A DNA stretch of 64,000 nucleotides from Halomarina pelagica (GTDB lineage: Archaea; Halobacteriota; Halobacteria; Halobacteriales; Haloarculaceae): positions 2,914,001 through 2,978,000 of the forward strand of contig NZ_CP100454.1 in assembly GCF_024228315.1 (NCBI RefSeq). The letters run 5' to 3'. Numbering within the stretch: position 1 is the stretch's first letter; every line of letters starts with the position of its first letter. Positions 1 through 9,272 of this stretch are shown here, one piece after another. The notes beneath the pieces were generated by a model that did no database searches, was not told where the DNA came from, and saw only the letters and a list, made by a program, of their open reading frames with translations. The position numbers and the translations under genes are program-made.

Positions 1-2
1 GG

Positions 3-716
3 GAGATCTCGAACCGCTCGCTCGACAGGCTCCCCGGGATCGGCGAGGCGACCCTGCCGGTGATTCTCGCGGTCGTCCTCGTCGCCTCCAACACCGTGGT
101 GACGACCTTCCTCGGCGAGTCGTACGTCCTCGGCCCCATCGACCTCGCCGCGATCACCGGCTTCCTCGGCAACCCGAACTTCGCGCTCACCGCCGCCGCG
201 CTCACCGCGGCGGCCACGTACCGCCGGTGGGCACCGTTCGACGACACGACGTGGAGCGACCAGCTGACGGAGGCGCTCAGGAGCGGCGGCAACATCGCCG
301 CGATCACCGCCGCCGGCGGCGCGTTCGGCGCGATGCTCGCGGCCGCCGGCATCGGCGACTTCGTCGCCGAGGCGCTCGCCGACGTCGGCCTCGGACTGCT
401 CGTCACCGCCTGGCTCATCGCCGCGCTCGTTCGCGTCGCGCAGGGGTCCGCGACCGTCGCCATGCTCACGACGGCGGGCATCGTCGCGCCGCTCGTCGGG
501 AGCCTCGCCGTCCACCCCGCCTACCTCGTGATGGCGATCGGTGCCGGCGGCAACATCGCCTCGTGGTACAACGACAGCGGGTTCTGGCTGGTGAAGGAGA
601 TCGGCGGCCTCACGCAACTGGAGACGCTCAAGACGTGGACCGTCCTGACGACGATCATCTCGGTGACGGGGCTGGCGGTGGTCCTCGTCATGTCGCGGAT
701 CGTCCCGCTCGCCTGA
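3..716 (+). CDS. GntP-type gluconate/proton symporter, C-terminal part (cut by window edge)
   Basis: The frame is open from the first bases, so the gene starts before the window; about 237 codons remain. The visible part is almost all hydrophobic, with at least five membrane spans and glycine-rich loops such as SGGNIAAITAAGGAFG and GAGGNIASWYNDSGFW. These resemble the conserved C-terminal half of the GntP family, which imports gluconate and related sugar acids with protons. A sugar-acid dehydratase and a KDG kinase lie just downstream, which supports gluconate or a similar acid as substrate. The exact substrate is inferred from context. Another Ion-Transporter-superfamily anion symporter is possible. 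Confidence 0.75.
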   Translation, partial: EISNRSLDRLPGIGEATLPVILAVVLVASNTVVTTFLGESYVLGPIDLAAITGFLGNPNFALTAAALTAAATYRRWAPFDDTTWSDQLTEALRSGGNIAAITAAGGAFGAMLAAAGIGDFVAEALADVGLGLLVTAWLIAALVRVAQGSATVAMLTTAGIVAPLVGSLAVHPAYLVMAIGAGGNIASWYNDSGFWLVKEIGGLTQLETLKTWTVLTTIISVTGLAVVLVMSRIVPLA

Positions 717-742
717 ACGCCGTCGAGCCGAGAGCCTCAAAC

Positions 743-750
743 TTTTACTA
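743..750 (+). promoter_or_regulatory. TATA-like promoter box of the sugar-acid dehydratase gene
   Basis: An A/T-rich stretch (ttttacta) in GC-rich DNA sits 22-29 bases before the ATG at 772, the usual haloarchaeal spacing for a leaderless transcript. It gives the dehydratase gene its own promoter behind the permease gene. Confidence 0.55.
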
Positions 751-771
751 ACGGGCGAGTGAACTCCCGCC

Positions 772-2001
772 ATGGCCAGGGACTACACCTCGCTTCACGA
801 CCCGAACGCGGAGTACACGATGCGGGAACTCTCCAGCGAGTCGATGGGCCTCGCGAACGACCGCGGCGCGCGCGACGTCGAGATCACGGACGTCCAGACG
901 GCGATGGTCGACGGAAACTTCCCGTGGACGCTGGTGCGCGTCTACACCGACGCGGGCGTCGTCGGCACCGGCGAGGCCTACTGGGGCGCGGGCGTCCCCG
1001 AACTCGTCGAGCGGATGACGCCGTTCGTCGTCGGCGAGAACCCGCTCGACATCGACCGCCTGTTCGAGCACCTCGTCCAGAAGATGTCCGGCGAGGGCTC
1101 GATCGAGGGCGTCACCGTCACCGCCATCTCGGGCATCGAGATCGCGCTGCACGACCTCGCCGGGAAGCTCCTCGACGTGCCCGCCTACCAGTTGCTCGGC
1201 GGGAAGTACCGCGACTCGATGCGCGTCTACTGCGACTGCCACACCGAGGAGGAGGCAGACCCCGAGGCCTGCGCCGACGAGGCAGAGCGCGTCGTCGAGG
1301 ACCTCGGCTACGACGCGCTGAAGTTCGACCTCGACGTGCCGAGCGGCTTCGAGAAGGACCGCGCGAACCGCCACCTCCGCCCCGGCGAGATCCGCCACAA
1401 GGCCGAGATCGTAGAGCGCGTCACCGAGCGCGTGAAGGACCGCGCCGACGTAGCGTTCGACTGTCACTGGACGTACACCGCAAACAGCGCCGAGCGCCTC
1501 GCCCGCGCCATCGAGGACTTCGACGTGTGGTGGCTCGAGGACCCCGTCCCGCCGGAGAACCACGACGTGCAGCGGGAGGTCACCCACGGGACGACGACCC
1601 CGATCACCGCCGGCGAGAACGTCTACCGCAAGCACGGCCACCGCCGCCTGCTCGAGGAGCAGGCCGTCGACATCGTCGCGCCGGACCTGCCGAAGGTCGG
1701 CGGCATGCGCGAGACGCGGAAGATCGCCGACATGGCGGACACCTACTACGTCCCGGTCGCGATGCACAACGTCTCCTCGCCGATCGCGACGATGGCGAGC
1801 GCGCAGGTCGGCGCGGCCATCCCGAACGCGCTCGCGGTCGAGTACCACTCCTACGAACTCGGCTGGTGGGACGACCTCGTCGAGGAGACCGTCATCGAGG
1901 ACGGGTACATCGAGATCCCCGAGAAGCCGGGCCTCGGCCTGACGCTCGACCTCGACGCCGTCGAGGAGCACCTCGTCGAGGGCGAGGAGCTGTTCGACTG
2001 A
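772..2001 (+). CDS. Enolase-superfamily sugar-acid dehydratase (gluconate/galactonate dehydratase type)
   Basis: A 409-residue mandelate racemase/muconate lactonizing enzyme family member. Metal ligands fit D230 (FDCHWTY), E256 (WLEDP) and E282 (GEN). K184 and D186 lie in LKFDLD, and H332 in AMHNVSSP is the likely catalytic base. This class removes water from sugar acids such as gluconate to give 2-keto-3-deoxy acids in the cytoplasm, feeding the semi-phosphorylative Entner-Doudoroff pathway of haloarchaea. The neighbours fit: a GntP-like permease upstream and a convergent KDG kinase downstream. The start is set by the TATA-like box at 743-750. Xylonate or galactonate cannot be excluded as the main substrate. 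Confidence 0.85.
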   Translation: MARDYTSLHDPNAEYTMRELSSESMGLANDRGARDVEITDVQTAMVDGNFPWTLVRVYTDAGVVGTGEAYWGAGVPELVERMTPFVVGENPLDIDRLFEHLVQKMSGEGSIEGVTVTAISGIEIALHDLAGKLLDVPAYQLLGGKYRDSMRVYCDCHTEEEADPEACADEAERVVEDLGYDALKFDLDVPSGFEKDRANRHLRPGEIRHKAEIVERVTERVKDRADVAFDCHWTYTANSAERLARAIEDFDVWWLEDPVPPENHDVQREVTHGTTTPITAGENVYRKHGHRRLLEEQAVDIVAPDLPKVGGMRETRKIADMADTYYVPVAMHNVSSPIATMASAQVGAAIPNALAVEYHSYELGWWDDLVEETVIEDGYIEIPEKPGLGLTLDLDAVEEHLVEGEELFD

Positions 2002-2068
2002 GCGGAGCGAAGTCGAGCAGAGACCACCTCCGGTGCGACCGAGTGGACTGGACCGGAATCGGCGCGCC

Positions 2069-3034
2069 CTAGCGGCTCACGTCGCGCCCGTCGTCGTCGA
2101 GGAACGCCGCCAGTTCCTCCCGCGTCGGTAGCCCCTCGATGTCGCCGGTCACCTGGGTCGCCAGCGCGCCGACCGCGTTCGCGCGCTCGGTCGCCTCGAC
2201 GGGCGAGCGACCGTCGAGCCGTCCCGACAGGTAGCCGGCGGCGAACCCGTCGCCCGCGCCGATGGGATCCACGACGCGCTCGACGGGCACGGCCGGAACG
2301 CGCTCGGCGACGCCCTCCGCCGCCACGAACGCCCCGTCCTCGCCGAGTTTGACGACGACCTCCTCGGCCCCGCGCTCGCGGAACTCCCGGGCGATCTCAC
2401 GGGGGTCGTCGGTCCCGAGGAGCACCTCGCCCTCGTCGAGACCCGGGAGGACGACGTCGGCCGCCGCCGCGAGCGGGAGGAGCGTCTCGCGCATCTCCGA
2501 CTCCGACCACAGCGAGAACCGGAGGTTGGGGTCGAACGAGACGCGCACCCCGAGGTCGGCGCACCGCTCGACGAGGTCGAAACAGAGGTCGCGACAGGTC
2601 GAAGACAGGGCCGGGGTGATGCCCGTCAGGTGGAGGTACGACGCGCCGGCGAGCGCCTCGTCGGGGACGTCCCCGGGTTCGAGGCGGCTGGCGGCCGAGT
2701 CGTGGCGGTAGTAGAAGACCCCGCCCTCGCCGGTCGCGCGCCGCTCCTTGAACATCAGGCCGGTCGGCGCGTCGGGATCGAACCGGACGTACCGCGTGTC
2801 GACGCCGGTCCCGCGGATGGTGTCGCGGACGTAGCGACCGTGCGGGTCGTCGCCGAGGCGACTCGCCCAGGCGACCGGGTGGTCCAACCGCGCGAGGCCG
2901 ACGGCGACGTTGCTCTCCGCGCCGCCGATGCGCTTACCGAACGCCGAGACGTACTGGAGCGGGCCCGTCTCCTTCGGATTCATGAGGACCATCGTCTCGC
3001 CGACGGTCACTACCGCAGGGTCGTGCGCTGTCAT
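2069..3034 (-). CDS. kdgK: 2-keto-3-deoxygluconate (KDG) kinase, PfkB family
   Basis: A 321-residue ribokinase/PfkB carbohydrate kinase. The N-terminus has the sheet motif [12 protein letters not shown] and an early GG ([16 protein letters not shown]). The C-terminal PfkB signature [14 protein letters not shown] carries the catalytic Asp and the anion hole. It should phosphorylate KDG with ATP to KDPG, the next step after the dehydratase encoded convergently at 772. The frame stays open further upstream, but the ATG at 3034 begins the family core, and the extra upstream residues would cross the regulator's promoter. It is transcribed divergently from the TrmB-type gene, which probably controls it. 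Confidence 0.85.
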   Translation of the reverse strand: MTAHDPAVVTVGETMVLMNPKETGPLQYVSAFGKRIGGAESNVAVGLARLDHPVAWASRLGDDPHGRYVRDTIRGTGVDTRYVRFDPDAPTGLMFKERRATGEGGVFYYRHDSAASRLEPGDVPDEALAGASYLHLTGITPALSSTCRDLCFDLVERCADLGVRVSFDPNLRFSLWSESEMRETLLPLAAAADVVLPGLDEGEVLLGTDDPREIAREFRERGAEEVVVKLGEDGAFVAAEGVAERVPAVPVERVVDPIGAGDGFAAGYLSGRLDGRSPVEATERANAVGALATQVTGDIEGLPTREELAAFLDDDGRDVSR

Positions 3035-3107
3035 AGTACTGGATTCCGAGCGACGTACTACTCGTCGTGGGGTAAATATTTTGCCTCGGAGCGCGCACAC
3101 ACGCCGC
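3035..3107. promoter_or_regulatory. Divergent promoter with two near-TrmB operator sites
   Basis: These 73 bases separate the KDG kinase and TrmB-family genes. At 3037-3050 the sequence reads TACT-N7-GAG. At 3059-3074 it reads TACTC-N7-GGTA, one mismatch from the reverse form of the published Halobacterium TrmB motif TACT-N7/8-GAGTA. The AT-rich box aaatatttt (3074-3082) sits about 26-34 bases before the regulator's ATG. The operator assignment is inference from the motif match and the adjacent gene. Confidence 0.5.
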
Positions 3108-4154
3108 ATGGGTTCGGACGACCTCCGCCGGCGGATGGAGTCGATGGGGGAGCGGTTCAACTTCGGGGAGTACGAGATCGAGGCCTACCTCGCGGTGCTC
3201 GACCACGGCGAGATGACCGCGAGCGACATCGCCGATCACACGAGCATCCCGCAGCCGCGCGTCTACGACACGGTGCGCAAGCTGAGCGATCGCGGGATGG
3301 TGGAGTTGCGCGAGTCGCGCCCGATGCGGGTCGTCGCGCTCGACCCGGACGACGTGTTCCCCGAGGTGCAGACCTCGCTCGGGGCGATGGTCGAGGAACT
3401 CGCGGACCGCTACACCGCCCCGACGCGGGAGACGGAGGCCGTCTCGCTCGTGAAGTCCCGCCCGAGCATCCTCCGGTACCTGGAGGCGATCATCGAGAGC
3501 GCGGAGTACGAACTCACGTGCTCGCTCACGCCCGACCTGCTTGCGCGCTTCGAGGATCGACTCGAAGCCGCCGTCGAGGCCGACGTGACCGTCGAACTGC
3601 TGGTGACGCCCGCCGCCGACGCGCCGTCCCCCGAGGAGTACGACTACGCCGCCGTCGCGACGGTGGCGCGGGCGCGCCGCGGGCTCACCACCCCGGTGAT
3701 GGCGGTCGCCGACGGGCAGCGCTCGGTCTACGCCACGCAGGACGCGCTCGACGGCGGATCGGAGCGCTACGGCGTCATCTTCAATCGCTCCTCGCTCGGC
3801 TTTCTCGTCTCCGGCTTCTTCAGCACCGTCCTCTGGACGACGGCCGACACGCTCCTCGATCACGTCGCGGGGCGGTCGTTCCCCCGTCAGTACGCCTCGA
3901 TCCGCCGCTGTCTGAAGGACCTCGGCGACGAACCTGGGACGTTCTACGCCCGGATCCGCGGGCGCGACGTCGTGACCGGCGAGCGCCGCACCGCCGTCGG
4001 CCGCATCGCCGAGGTGACGCTCGAACCGACCGCCGAACTCGCCACGCTCACGCTCGCGACCGACGACGGCGACGTGACCGTCGGCGGGCGCGTCGCCGCC
4101 CTGGAGGACATGGAGGCCCACGAGATCGTCGTCGACACGGAGCCGCTCGAATGA
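3108..4154 (+). CDS. TrmB-family sugar-responsive transcriptional regulator
   Basis: A 348-residue protein. The N-terminal winged helix (about residues 12-80) contains [23 protein letters not shown]-type helix-turn-helix sequence and the [14 protein letters not shown] wing. A linker helix and a C-terminal TrmB-type ligand domain of about 250 residues follow. In Halobacterium, TrmB represses or activates sugar and central metabolism genes depending on glucose. Near-consensus operator sites lie directly upstream, suggesting autoregulation and control of the divergent KDG kinase. The ATG at 3108 is preferred over upstream starts because it follows the AT-rich box and begins the family core. The last codon overlaps the HAD gene (ATGA). 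Confidence 0.85.
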   Translation: MGSDDLRRRMESMGERFNFGEYEIEAYLAVLDHGEMTASDIADHTSIPQPRVYDTVRKLSDRGMVELRESRPMRVVALDPDDVFPEVQTSLGAMVEELADRYTAPTRETEAVSLVKSRPSILRYLEAIIESAEYELTCSLTPDLLARFEDRLEAAVEADVTVELLVTPAADAPSPEEYDYAAVATVARARRGLTTPVMAVADGQRSVYATQDALDGGSERYGVIFNRSSLGFLVSGFFSTVLWTTADTLLDHVAGRSFPRQYASIRRCLKDLGDEPGTFYARIRGRDVVTGERRTAVGRIAEVTLEPTAELATLTLATDDGDVTVGGRVAALEDMEAHEIVVDTEPLE

Positions 4155-5374
4155 ACTACTACGACCTCCTCTACGAGCTGTACGACGAGTTCGACGCGAA
4201 GACGCTGCTCGAGTACCAGAACTTCGTCGACGTGTTCCCCGCAATCGGGTCGCGCGTCGCGCTCGAACACTGGCGGCGCGCCAGCGACGAACTCGAGCGC
4301 AGGAAGGACGCCGTCCGGACGGCCTTTCCCGCGGGCGAGACGCTCGCCGCCGTCGCCGCCCACGCCACGCGCGACGAGGCGTTCACCGCGCTCGACCTCC
4401 TCGCGACGTACGACCGCGCGGTGAACGTGCTCGTGCTCGACGTGGACGAGACGCTGCGCTCGGCCGGCCAGACCGACAACGAGATCCCCCGCGACACGCT
4501 CCACCTCCTGACCGAACTCCACGAGGAGGGGATGCCGATCGTCATCTGCACCGGCCAGACGCTGGAGAACGTCAAGGGGTTCATCACGCAGGGGCTGGGC
4601 AACGAACTCGTCCACTCGGGGACGCTGAGCATCGTCTACGAGGCCGGCAACGGCGTCTTCACGCCGGGCCACGGGGCGGACACGAAGCGCCTGCTCTACG
4701 AGGGCCTCGACGAGACCGTGCGCGGCGTGTTCGACGAGGTGCGCGCGCGGGTCGTCTCGGACGCCCCCGAGGACATCCGCCGGGGCTGTCACCTGCAGGG
4801 CAACGAGTTCAACGTCACGCTCAAGCCCAACCACCAGACCGGTAGCCGCGAGGCCGTCGAGGTCATCGACCACGCGCTGTGCTACCTGCTCGATCTGGTC
4901 GGCGAGGCGACTCCCGACGGCGATCCCGAGGGCGCGCGGGCGTTCTACGCCGCCGCCGACCCCGAGATCCGGGAGGTGCTCGAACACCGCGGCGGCGTCC
5001 CCGACCTCGACGTGGGGGACGTCCCGGACGACGCGAGGGAACTCTTCGAGCGCGTCGACGTGGCCTACTACGAGGGCGACGCCGCCGAGGTCGGCAGCCT
5101 CGAACTCGACAAGGTGGCCGGCGTCCAGGCCGCCTTCGAGGTGCTCGGCGTCGACGACCCCTTCGCGCTCGTGATGGGCGACTCGAAGAGCGACCTCCGC
5201 GTGATGGAGTGGGTGGAGGCGAACGGCTGCGGCATCGCCGCCGCCCCCGAACACGCCTCCGAGGTCGTCCTCGAGCACGTCCTCTCGACGGACGAACTCG
5301 TCTTCGACCGCAACGACGCCACCTCCATGCTGCGGGTCGTCTACGCGCTCGACCGGCTGGCGGGACTGTCGTAG
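4151..5374 (+). CDS. HAD-superfamily phosphatase, translationally coupled to the TrmB-type regulator
   Basis: A 407-residue protein with HAD motif I DVDET (D97, D99), motif II as TGQT, and the late motif [11 protein letters not shown] near residue 345, so the acid residues for phosphoryl transfer are present. The first 90 residues form a helical extension that is unusual for a HAD enzyme. An insert (about 210-310) carries extra acidic helices. It shares an ATGA start-stop overlap with the TrmB gene, so the two are one operon. A sugar-phosphate or phosphosugar-acid substrate fits the context, but nothing in the sequence fixes it. Confidence 0.75.
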   Translation: MNYYDLLYELYDEFDAKTLLEYQNFVDVFPAIGSRVALEHWRRASDELERRKDAVRTAFPAGETLAAVAAHATRDEAFTALDLLATYDRAVNVLVLDVDETLRSAGQTDNEIPRDTLHLLTELHEEGMPIVICTGQTLENVKGFITQGLGNELVHSGTLSIVYEAGNGVFTPGHGADTKRLLYEGLDETVRGVFDEVRARVVSDAPEDIRRGCHLQGNEFNVTLKPNHQTGSREAVEVIDHALCYLLDLVGEATPDGDPEGARAFYAAADPEIREVLEHRGGVPDLDVGDVPDDARELFERVDVAYYEGDAAEVGSLELDKVAGVQAAFEVLGVDDPFALVMGDSKSDLRVMEWVEANGCGIAAAPEHASEVVLEHVLSTDELVFDRNDATSMLRVVYALDRLAGLS

Positions 5375-5539
5375 GCGGTGTATCTTCACGAACGATCGCG
5401 TGCGAGCGTCCGGACCGCGCTGACTGCTTTCGTCGGCGCGTTTCGACGTCCGTCACCGATTCACGTTCGTGCTGCGAGTGCCAGGTCTGGACATTCGTCC
5501 TAACTCCTATACGAGCATCCGATCTATAACCGACATAAT

Positions 5540-5836
5540 ATGGGTGCCGAGGCCACCGCTCGCGTCGTGAAGACGCCCGACGTCCTCCACGGCAAACCTC
5601 GCATCGAGGGGACCCGCATCGGCGTGTTCGCGATCGGCGAATCCATCCGACGGAGCGGTCAGACCGGCGAAGGCGTCCTCGACGGCTATCCCGATCTCTC
5701 TCACGAGCAGGTGATAGCGGCGCTTGAGTACTACGACGAGCACTCCGAAGCGATGGACATCCTCCGAACGCAACGTGAAGCCAACCGTCGCCGCGTCGAG
5801 CGACAGCCGCGCGCCCCCGTAGACGCCGATAGGTGA
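5540..5836 (+). CDS. DUF433-family antitoxin
   Basis: A 98-residue protein with the DUF433 pattern: VLHGKPRIEGTRIGVFAIGESI, then PDLSHEQVIAALEYYDEH. DUF433 proteins carry a helix-turn-helix-like fold and are the usual partners of DUF5615 PIN-like toxins. The next gene begins four bases downstream and is such a toxin. The ATG is preceded by an AT-rich stretch (ctataaccgac, near 5525). The C-terminal 25 residues are Arg-rich and may bind DNA or the partner. Confidence 0.75.
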   Translation: MGAEATARVVKTPDVLHGKPRIEGTRIGVFAIGESIRRSGQTGEGVLDGYPDLSHEQVIAALEYYDEHSEAMDILRTQREANRRRVERQPRAPVDADR

Positions 5837-5839
5837 CGC

Positions 5840-6094
5840 GTGTCGGGCAGTATCCGTCTTCTCCGTGATCAGAACGTCAACGAACAGTACGTCGACGCGT
5901 TCGCGGTCACGAACGACTGGGTCGTCTTTACCGGCGACGACGACTTCGAACGCGACCTCCCGTTCGGTGTCGTCCTCTATCACCAGGAGGGCCTCCCCGC
6001 ACCTGGTGTCGTTCTCGACGCGATCGAACTGATAGCCGATGCCTACGCCGACCACGGCGAGATCCTCGAATACGTCCCCGGGCAGTGGGTCTGA
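5840..6094 (+). CDS. DUF5615 PIN-like toxin, apparently shortened
   Basis: An 84-residue protein with a GTG start, four bases after the DUF433 gene. The pieces RLLRDQNVNEQYVDAF and NDWVVFTGDDDF match the first strand/helix and the later acidic strand of DUF5615 PIN-like proteins, which are presumed RNases. Two things are odd. The usual LLxDEN motif reads LLRDQN. The stretch normally lying between these pieces (a helix and strand, some 25-30 residues) is missing. The protein may be an inactivated toxin kept with its antitoxin. Family assignment is moderate; loss of activity is inference. Confidence 0.6.
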   Translation: MSGSIRLLRDQNVNEQYVDAFAVTNDWVVFTGDDDFERDLPFGVVLYHQEGLPAPGVVLDAIELIADAYADHGEILEYVPGQWV

Positions 6095-6241
6095 GCGCAC
6101 TCACGGCGTAGACTCCGACGCTCGACCGTGGACCCCCGTTCGAGCCGGCTCGTCAGCGGACGTAGTTCCGTCGCTCGCGTTCGGTGCTCGGGTTTCGAGG
6201 CCGGTTGGCTGTTGCCCCGTTCGCGCGGCCCTCCGACTGCC

Positions 6242-6838
6242 CTACCCCCACCCGAGCGCGTCGGGGAGGTCGCCGAACCCCCCGCCGTCGTACCGGTGCG
6301 CGGTCCACCCGGCGTTCCGCGCCCCCTCCACGTCGGCGTCGGCGTCTCCGACCATCGCATACTCGTCGGCGGGCAGTCGCTCCTCGGCGAGCCGAAACGG
6401 CGCGGCGTCGGGCTTGTGCGCGCCCGCCTCGTAGGAGGCGACGAACGCGTCGAAGTACCCGAAGAGCCCGTGGGCCCGCAGCTTGTGCTCCTGCCACTCC
6501 CTGACGCCGTTCGTGAGGACGCCCAGTTCGTACTCCGCCGAGAGCCGCGCGAGCGTCGCATCGGTGCCCCTCGGCGGGCGGGACAGTTCGACCTCGTGCG
6601 CCAGGAGCGCGTCCGCGAACTCGCCGGGATCGGAGCGCAGGCCGATCTCCGCGAACGCTCCCCGGACGGGATCCGGCTCGCACGCGTCGAACCGGGCGTA
6701 GAACGCCCCGCCGTAGCCGTCGATCGCCTCCTCGGGGAGGTCCCCCTCGATCGCGGCGACGGCGCTCCGGAGGACGTCGCCGTAGTCGCACGTGAGGCGG
6801 AGGAGCGTCCCGTCCAGGTCGAAGAAGATGGCTCTCAC
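6242..6838 (-). CDS. HAD-family hydrolase
   Basis: A 198-residue haloacid-dehalogenase-type phosphatase. Motif I is FFDLDGTLLRL at residues 5-15, motif II is VLTNGV, the motif III Lys lies in AHKPDAAPF, and motif IV is MVGDADADVEGARNAGW. All four catalytic motifs are intact, so a cytosolic phosphatase or dehalogenase activity is likely with unknown substrate. A GTG at 6838 is chosen because motif I begins three residues later; starting upstream would only add basic low-complexity residues. It stands alone. Confidence 0.8.
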   Translation of the reverse strand: MRAIFFDLDGTLLRLTCDYGDVLRSAVAAIEGDLPEEAIDGYGGAFYARFDACEPDPVRGAFAEIGLRSDPGEFADALLAHEVELSRPPRGTDATLARLSAEYELGVLTNGVREWQEHKLRAHGLFGYFDAFVASYEAGAHKPDAAPFRLAEERLPADEYAMVGDADADVEGARNAGWTAHRYDGGGFGDLPDALGWG

Positions 6839-6980
6839 GGGGAGTGGATTTCGACGCGATCGAGAAAGCACTACCCGTTCGAATCGGACTGGACCGCTCT
6901 CGGGACGGAGCGGGACGGGACGGGCTACGACGGCGGACGACGGCGGGTCGAGTTCGACTCGCCGGTCGCCTGCCGCGTGA

Positions 6981-7310
6981 CTACTCGCGGAACTCGAAGC
7001 GGACGCGGTCGCCCTGCTCGAGGGACGTACCGGCGAAGACGCGCTCCCAGTCCCCGCCGGACCGTCGGAGCGCGACGGTGTCGTGTCGGAGGCGGTCGCC
7101 CTGCAGCAGCGCGGGGCGGACCTGCACCCCGTAGCGGTCGGTCAGTCGCTCGACGGCGTCGCCGACCGTCGCGTCCGGCGACAGCGCCATCTGCGCGCGC
7201 TCGAGGCCGGCGCGGGCGACCAGCCAGCCGCGGAGTTCGACGCCGACGCCGATGGTCGCACCCGCCCCCGCGTCCCCGCTCGTCGCGTGTAGTCCCGTGC
7301 TCATAGTCAT
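6981..7310 (-). CDS. MoaD/ubiquitin-like beta-grasp protein
   Basis: A 109-residue protein. The central part, VELRGWLVARAGLERAQ followed by TVGDAVERLTDRYG and ending LEQGDRVRFEF, has the spacing of MoaD/ThiS beta-grasp proteins. It lacks the C-terminal Gly-Gly needed for thiocarboxylation or conjugation, so it is probably not an active sulfur carrier or SAMP modifier. A poly-T stretch about 25 bases upstream (7327-7335 on the plus strand) supports the start at 7310. It is divergent from fumC. Function is unknown. Confidence 0.55.
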   Translation of the reverse strand: MTMSTGLHATSGDAGAGATIGVGVELRGWLVARAGLERAQMALSPDATVGDAVERLTDRYGVQVRPALLQGDRLRHDTVALRRSGGDWERVFAGTSLEQGDRVRFEFRE

Positions 7311-7420
7311 ACGTTGGCACGAGGGGTCAAAAAGTTTACTCACCATCGAAAAAATAGCTCTCGGGTCCTCGGGACGACTTTCGGTGGGTTTTACCACCGT
7401 CCCGCGACTCTCGTACGCGT

Positions 7421-8830
7421 ATGAGCGACAACCAGTACCGCACGGAACGCGACAGTCTCGGGGAGATGCGGGTCCCGGCGGACGCCTACTGGGGTGCCCA
7501 GACCCAGCGCGCCGTGGAGAACTTCCCCATCTCCGGGATCACGTTCGGCCGCCGGTTCGTCCGGGCGCTCGGGGTCGTGAAGAAGGCCGCCGCGCGCGCG
7601 AACGTGGACCTCGGTCACGTCGACGAGGAGGCGGGCGAGGCCATCGTCGCCGCCGCGGACGAGGTCATCGCGGGCGAGCACGACGACCAGTTCCCCGTGG
7701 ACGTGTTCCAGACCGGCTCCGGCACGTCCTCGAACATGAACGCGAACGAGGTCATCGCCAACCGCGCGAGCGAGATCCTGGGACAGGAGGTCGGCTCACG
7801 ACACGTCCACCCGAACGACCAGGTGAACTTCGGGCAGTCGAGTAACGACGTGATCCCGACGGCGATGCACGTGAGCGCGCTGGAGGCCGTCGAGCGCGAC
7901 CTGCTCCCGGCGCTCTCCCGCCTCAGCGACGAACTCGCGGCGAAGGAGGCGGACTTCGACGGCGTCGTCAAGACCGGCCGCACGCACCTGCAGGACGCCA
8001 CGCCCGTCCGCCTCGGCCAGGAGTTCGGCGGCTACCGGACGCAGGTCGAGAAGGGCATCGAGCGCGTCCGGGACACGACCGACCACCTCGCCGAACTCGC
8101 GCTCGGCGGGACGGCCGTCGGGACGGGGCTCAACACCGACCCCGAGTTCCCCGAACTCGCCGCCGAGTACATCGCCGAGGAGACGGACCTCCCGTTCCGC
8201 GAGGCGGACAACCACTTCGAGGCGCAGGCCGCCCACGACGCGATGGCCGAGGCCCACGGCGCGCTGCGGGTCGTCGCCGGCTCGCTCAACAAGATCGCGA
8301 ACGACCTCCGCCTGCTCGCCTCCGGCCCGCGCAACGGCCTGGGCGAGATCGACCAGCCCGAGAACCAGCCCGGCTCCTCGATCATGCCCGGGAAGATCAA
8401 CCCGGTCGTCGCCGAGGCCGTCAACCAGGTCCACAAGCAGGTCGTGGGCAACGACGCCGCGGTGGCCGCCGGGGCCGCCGAGGGGCAACTCGATCTCAAC
8501 CTCTACAAGCCCGTCATCGCGCACAACTTCCTCGAGTCGGCGGAGATCCTCGCCAACGCCAGCGACGTCTTCGGCGAGCGCTTCGTCGCCAAGCTGGAGG
8601 CCGACCGCGAGCACTGCGAGGCGGCGGTCGAGCGATCCATGGCGATCGCGACGGCGCTCAACCCCCACATCGGCTACGACAGGGCCGCCGAGGTGGGCAA
8701 GACGGCGCTCGAGGAGGACAAGACCGTCCGCGAGGTGGCGATCGAGAAGGGCTACGTCACCGAGGAGGAGGCCGACGCGATCCTCGACCCGCGCGAGATG
8801 ACCGAGCCCGGCATCCTCGGGGGGGACTGA
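7421..8830 (+). CDS. fumC: Class II fumarate hydratase
   Basis: A 469-residue homotetrameric fumarase/aspartase-family enzyme of typical length. Conserved regions are FQTGSGTSSNMNANEVIANRA, HPNDQVNFGQSSNDVIPTAMH, TGRTHLQDATPVRLGQE and the signature GSSIMPGKINPV, which carries the catalytic serine loop. It interconverts fumarate and malate in the citric acid cycle. Within the superfamily the HPNDxVN and TGRTHLQDA motifs favour fumarase over aspartase or argininosuccinate lyase. A TATA-like box (ttttacca, about 7388-7395) lies some 26-33 bases before the ATG, and the 110-base upstream gap is shared with the divergent MoaD-like gene. Confidence 0.95.
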   Translation: MSDNQYRTERDSLGEMRVPADAYWGAQTQRAVENFPISGITFGRRFVRALGVVKKAAARANVDLGHVDEEAGEAIVAAADEVIAGEHDDQFPVDVFQTGSGTSSNMNANEVIANRASEILGQEVGSRHVHPNDQVNFGQSSNDVIPTAMHVSALEAVERDLLPALSRLSDELAAKEADFDGVVKTGRTHLQDATPVRLGQEFGGYRTQVEKGIERVRDTTDHLAELALGGTAVGTGLNTDPEFPELAAEYIAEETDLPFREADNHFEAQAAHDAMAEAHGALRVVAGSLNKIANDLRLLASGPRNGLGEIDQPENQPGSSIMPGKINPVVAEAVNQVHKQVVGNDAAVAAGAAEGQLDLNLYKPVIAHNFLESAEILANASDVFGERFVAKLEADREHCEAAVERSMAIATALNPHIGYDRAAEVGKTALEEDKTVREVAIEKGYVTEEEADAILDPREMTEPGILGGD

Positions 8831-9005
8831 GCGTCGCGACGACATCCGTCATCGGTCTCCTCGTCTCGTTCGCGACTGTGGACGAGCCCCGCACGTCATC
8901 TCCTCGCAATCCCGCCGCGCTGCGGAGTTGCGCCGAAAAGTTCGTTTTCGTCGCCACGTCACATGTACCGCAGCATGTATGCTCTACGAGGTGCTAGACG
9001 TAGCC

Positions 9006-9272
9006 ATGACGACCACAGCTCCCACTGAAGAGACGAAAGTGAGCGACCGGGGGATGGTCACTATCCCGGCGGCGATCCGTCGCCGCCTGGACATCGAGGC
9101 GGGCGACAAACTCCGGTGGGCTACCACCGACACGGGCGAGCTGACCGTCGAGGTCGTTCGGCAGCGCTACGGCGCGTTCGACGACGACACCCTGAAGGCC
9201 GACCTCGGCGGTGACAGCCTCGAAACACACGATCTCGCCGGATACGAACCGGAGTTCGCGGAGGACGTCTGA
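9006..9272 (+). CDS. AbrB/SpoVT-type antitoxin (VapB-like)
   Basis: An 88-residue protein with the swapped-hairpin AbrB fold: VSDRGMVTIPAAIRRRLDIEAGDKLRW, followed by an acidic C-terminal tail that would contact the toxin. Its stop overlaps the start of the PIN-domain gene by one base (TGATG), so both are translated together. The pair is a type II toxin-antitoxin module; the AbrB domain normally also binds and represses the module's own promoter. The ATG at 9006 is the last one before the domain; a slightly earlier start is possible. Confidence 0.8.
   Translation: MTTTAPTEETKVSDRGMVTIPAAIRRRLDIEAGDKLRWATTDTGELTVEVVRQRYGAFDDDTLKADLGGDSLETHDLAGYEPEFAEDV

Noticed and set aside
759-2072. Long Arg-rich open frames on both strands over high-GC genes
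   Set aside because: These are shadow frames typical of GC-rich haloarchaeal DNA. The frame with acidic composition and family motifs was kept in each case.
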